Below, in pieces: positions 6,185 through 6,539 of a DNA stretch of 6,539 nt (position 1 is the first letter of the stretch; each line of letters begins with the position of its first letter). The stretch spans positions 1-6,539 of the forward strand of contig CAINOM010000403.1 of the NCBI GenBank assembly GCA_903851455.1, read 5' to 3'. The notes beneath the pieces are model-generated. The model worked only from the letters and a program-made list of their open reading frames with translations. It had not been told where the DNA came from and made no database searches. Both the position numbers and the translations under genes were made by a program. Origin of the DNA: an uncultured Bacteroidota bacterium. GTDB taxonomy: Bacteria > Bacteroidota > Bacteroidia > Chitinophagales > Chitinophagaceae.

Positions 6185-6539
6185 CTAAAACGGATACCCG
6201 ATAGAAATATTGAAGACAATATTGTTGGAGCGCCAGGAGGAGTTGTAGATGTCGATCTCTTTAAACACCCATCCGCCATCTGTATGGATATAGGGCTTCT
6301 TTACCGGAACCGCCACATCTATACGCAATGTCAGGAAGGAAACTATATCAAAACGAGCGCCCGCGCCGATATCAGCAGCCAGGTCCTGTCCCAGCGTCTT
6401 GAAGGAGAACTCACCACCCGCATAGGCTGTATCTTTTTGTGCCAGCCATATATTTCCGGCATCCGCAAAGATCGCCCCATTCATTTTCACGGCCCCGGCA
6501 AACAGCGGGGCTATCGGGAAACGATATTCTCCGTTCCAC
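6185..6539 (-). CDS. Omp85-superfamily outer membrane protein (BamA/TamL type), C-terminal end only
   Basis: The frame runs off the window edge; 117 complete codons are visible, so the GTG at 6490 is internal. The residues are the end of a surface-antigen (D15/Omp85) barrel: NGEYRFPIAPLFAGAVKMNGAIFADAGNIW is the family's EYRFP...G.FADAGNIW segment, followed by DLAADIGAGARFDIVSFLTLRIDVAVPVKKP, the characteristic G.G.RFD...LR.D.A.P..KP strand pair, and the last strand NIVFNISIGYPF ending in the phenylalanine expected of the beta-signal. Members insert proteins into the outer membrane (BamA) or act with the TAM-like machinery (TamL in Bacteroidota). BamA and TamL cannot be separated without the N-terminal POTRA domains or lipobox; the lack of BamA neighbours makes TamL-like the better guess. 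The stop TAG is followed directly by an in-frame TGA. Arginase lies 196 bp downstream on the same strand. Confidence 0.9.
   Translation of the reverse strand, partial: WNGEYRFPIAPLFAGAVKMNGAIFADAGNIWLAQKDTAYAGGEFSFKTLGQDLAADIGAGARFDIVSFLTLRIDVAVPVKKPYIHTDGGWVFKEIDIYNSSWRSNNIVFNISIGYPF

Overview
The window looks like chromosomal DNA from a member of the Bacteroidota, most likely Chitinophagaceae or a close relative. The grounds are a very large outer-membrane beta-barrel receptor with an N-terminal carboxypeptidase-regulatory-like domain, an AHSA1/SRPBCC protein and an arginase of the type common in that phylum, a possible GldM-like secreted domain, near absence of Shine-Dalgarno sequences, and several matches to the Bacteroidota -7 promoter element (TAnnTTTG). 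This is judged from protein family character; no database search was possible. No phage, transposase, CRISPR, tRNA or rRNA signal is visible.

Layout. On the + strand the window opens inside the 3' end of an AraC-family regulator (to 275), followed by a complete type 1 isopentenyl-diphosphate isomerase (idi, 337-846) and a 974-residue outer-membrane beta-barrel protein (960-3884). A minus-strand SRPBCC/AHSA1 protein (3889-4389) meets the receptor tail to tail with only 4 bp between stop codons. It is divergent from a + strand secreted protein (4473-5030) that I read as a possible stand-alone GldM C-terminal-like domain. That gene meets a minus-strand arginase (5041-5988) tail to tail with 10 bp between. 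Upstream of arginase lies a repeat-rich 196-bp intergenic region, and then the 3' end of a minus-strand Omp85-superfamily barrel (6185 to the window edge; BamA/TamL type).

The genes do not form one obvious pathway. They are mostly single transcription units of housekeeping or envelope character: isoprenoid precursor balance (idi), outer-membrane transport (receptor), outer-membrane protein assembly (Omp85) and arginine breakdown (arginase). The most unusual parts are the intergenic region 5996-6181, which packs three different short tandem repeats (15-bp, 8-bp and 7-bp units) and a perfect 9-bp inverted repeat into under 200 bp; the glycine-rich insert and Pro/Gly tail of the receptor; and the small secreted protein. 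I see no convincing evidence of a wholly new multi-gene system here.
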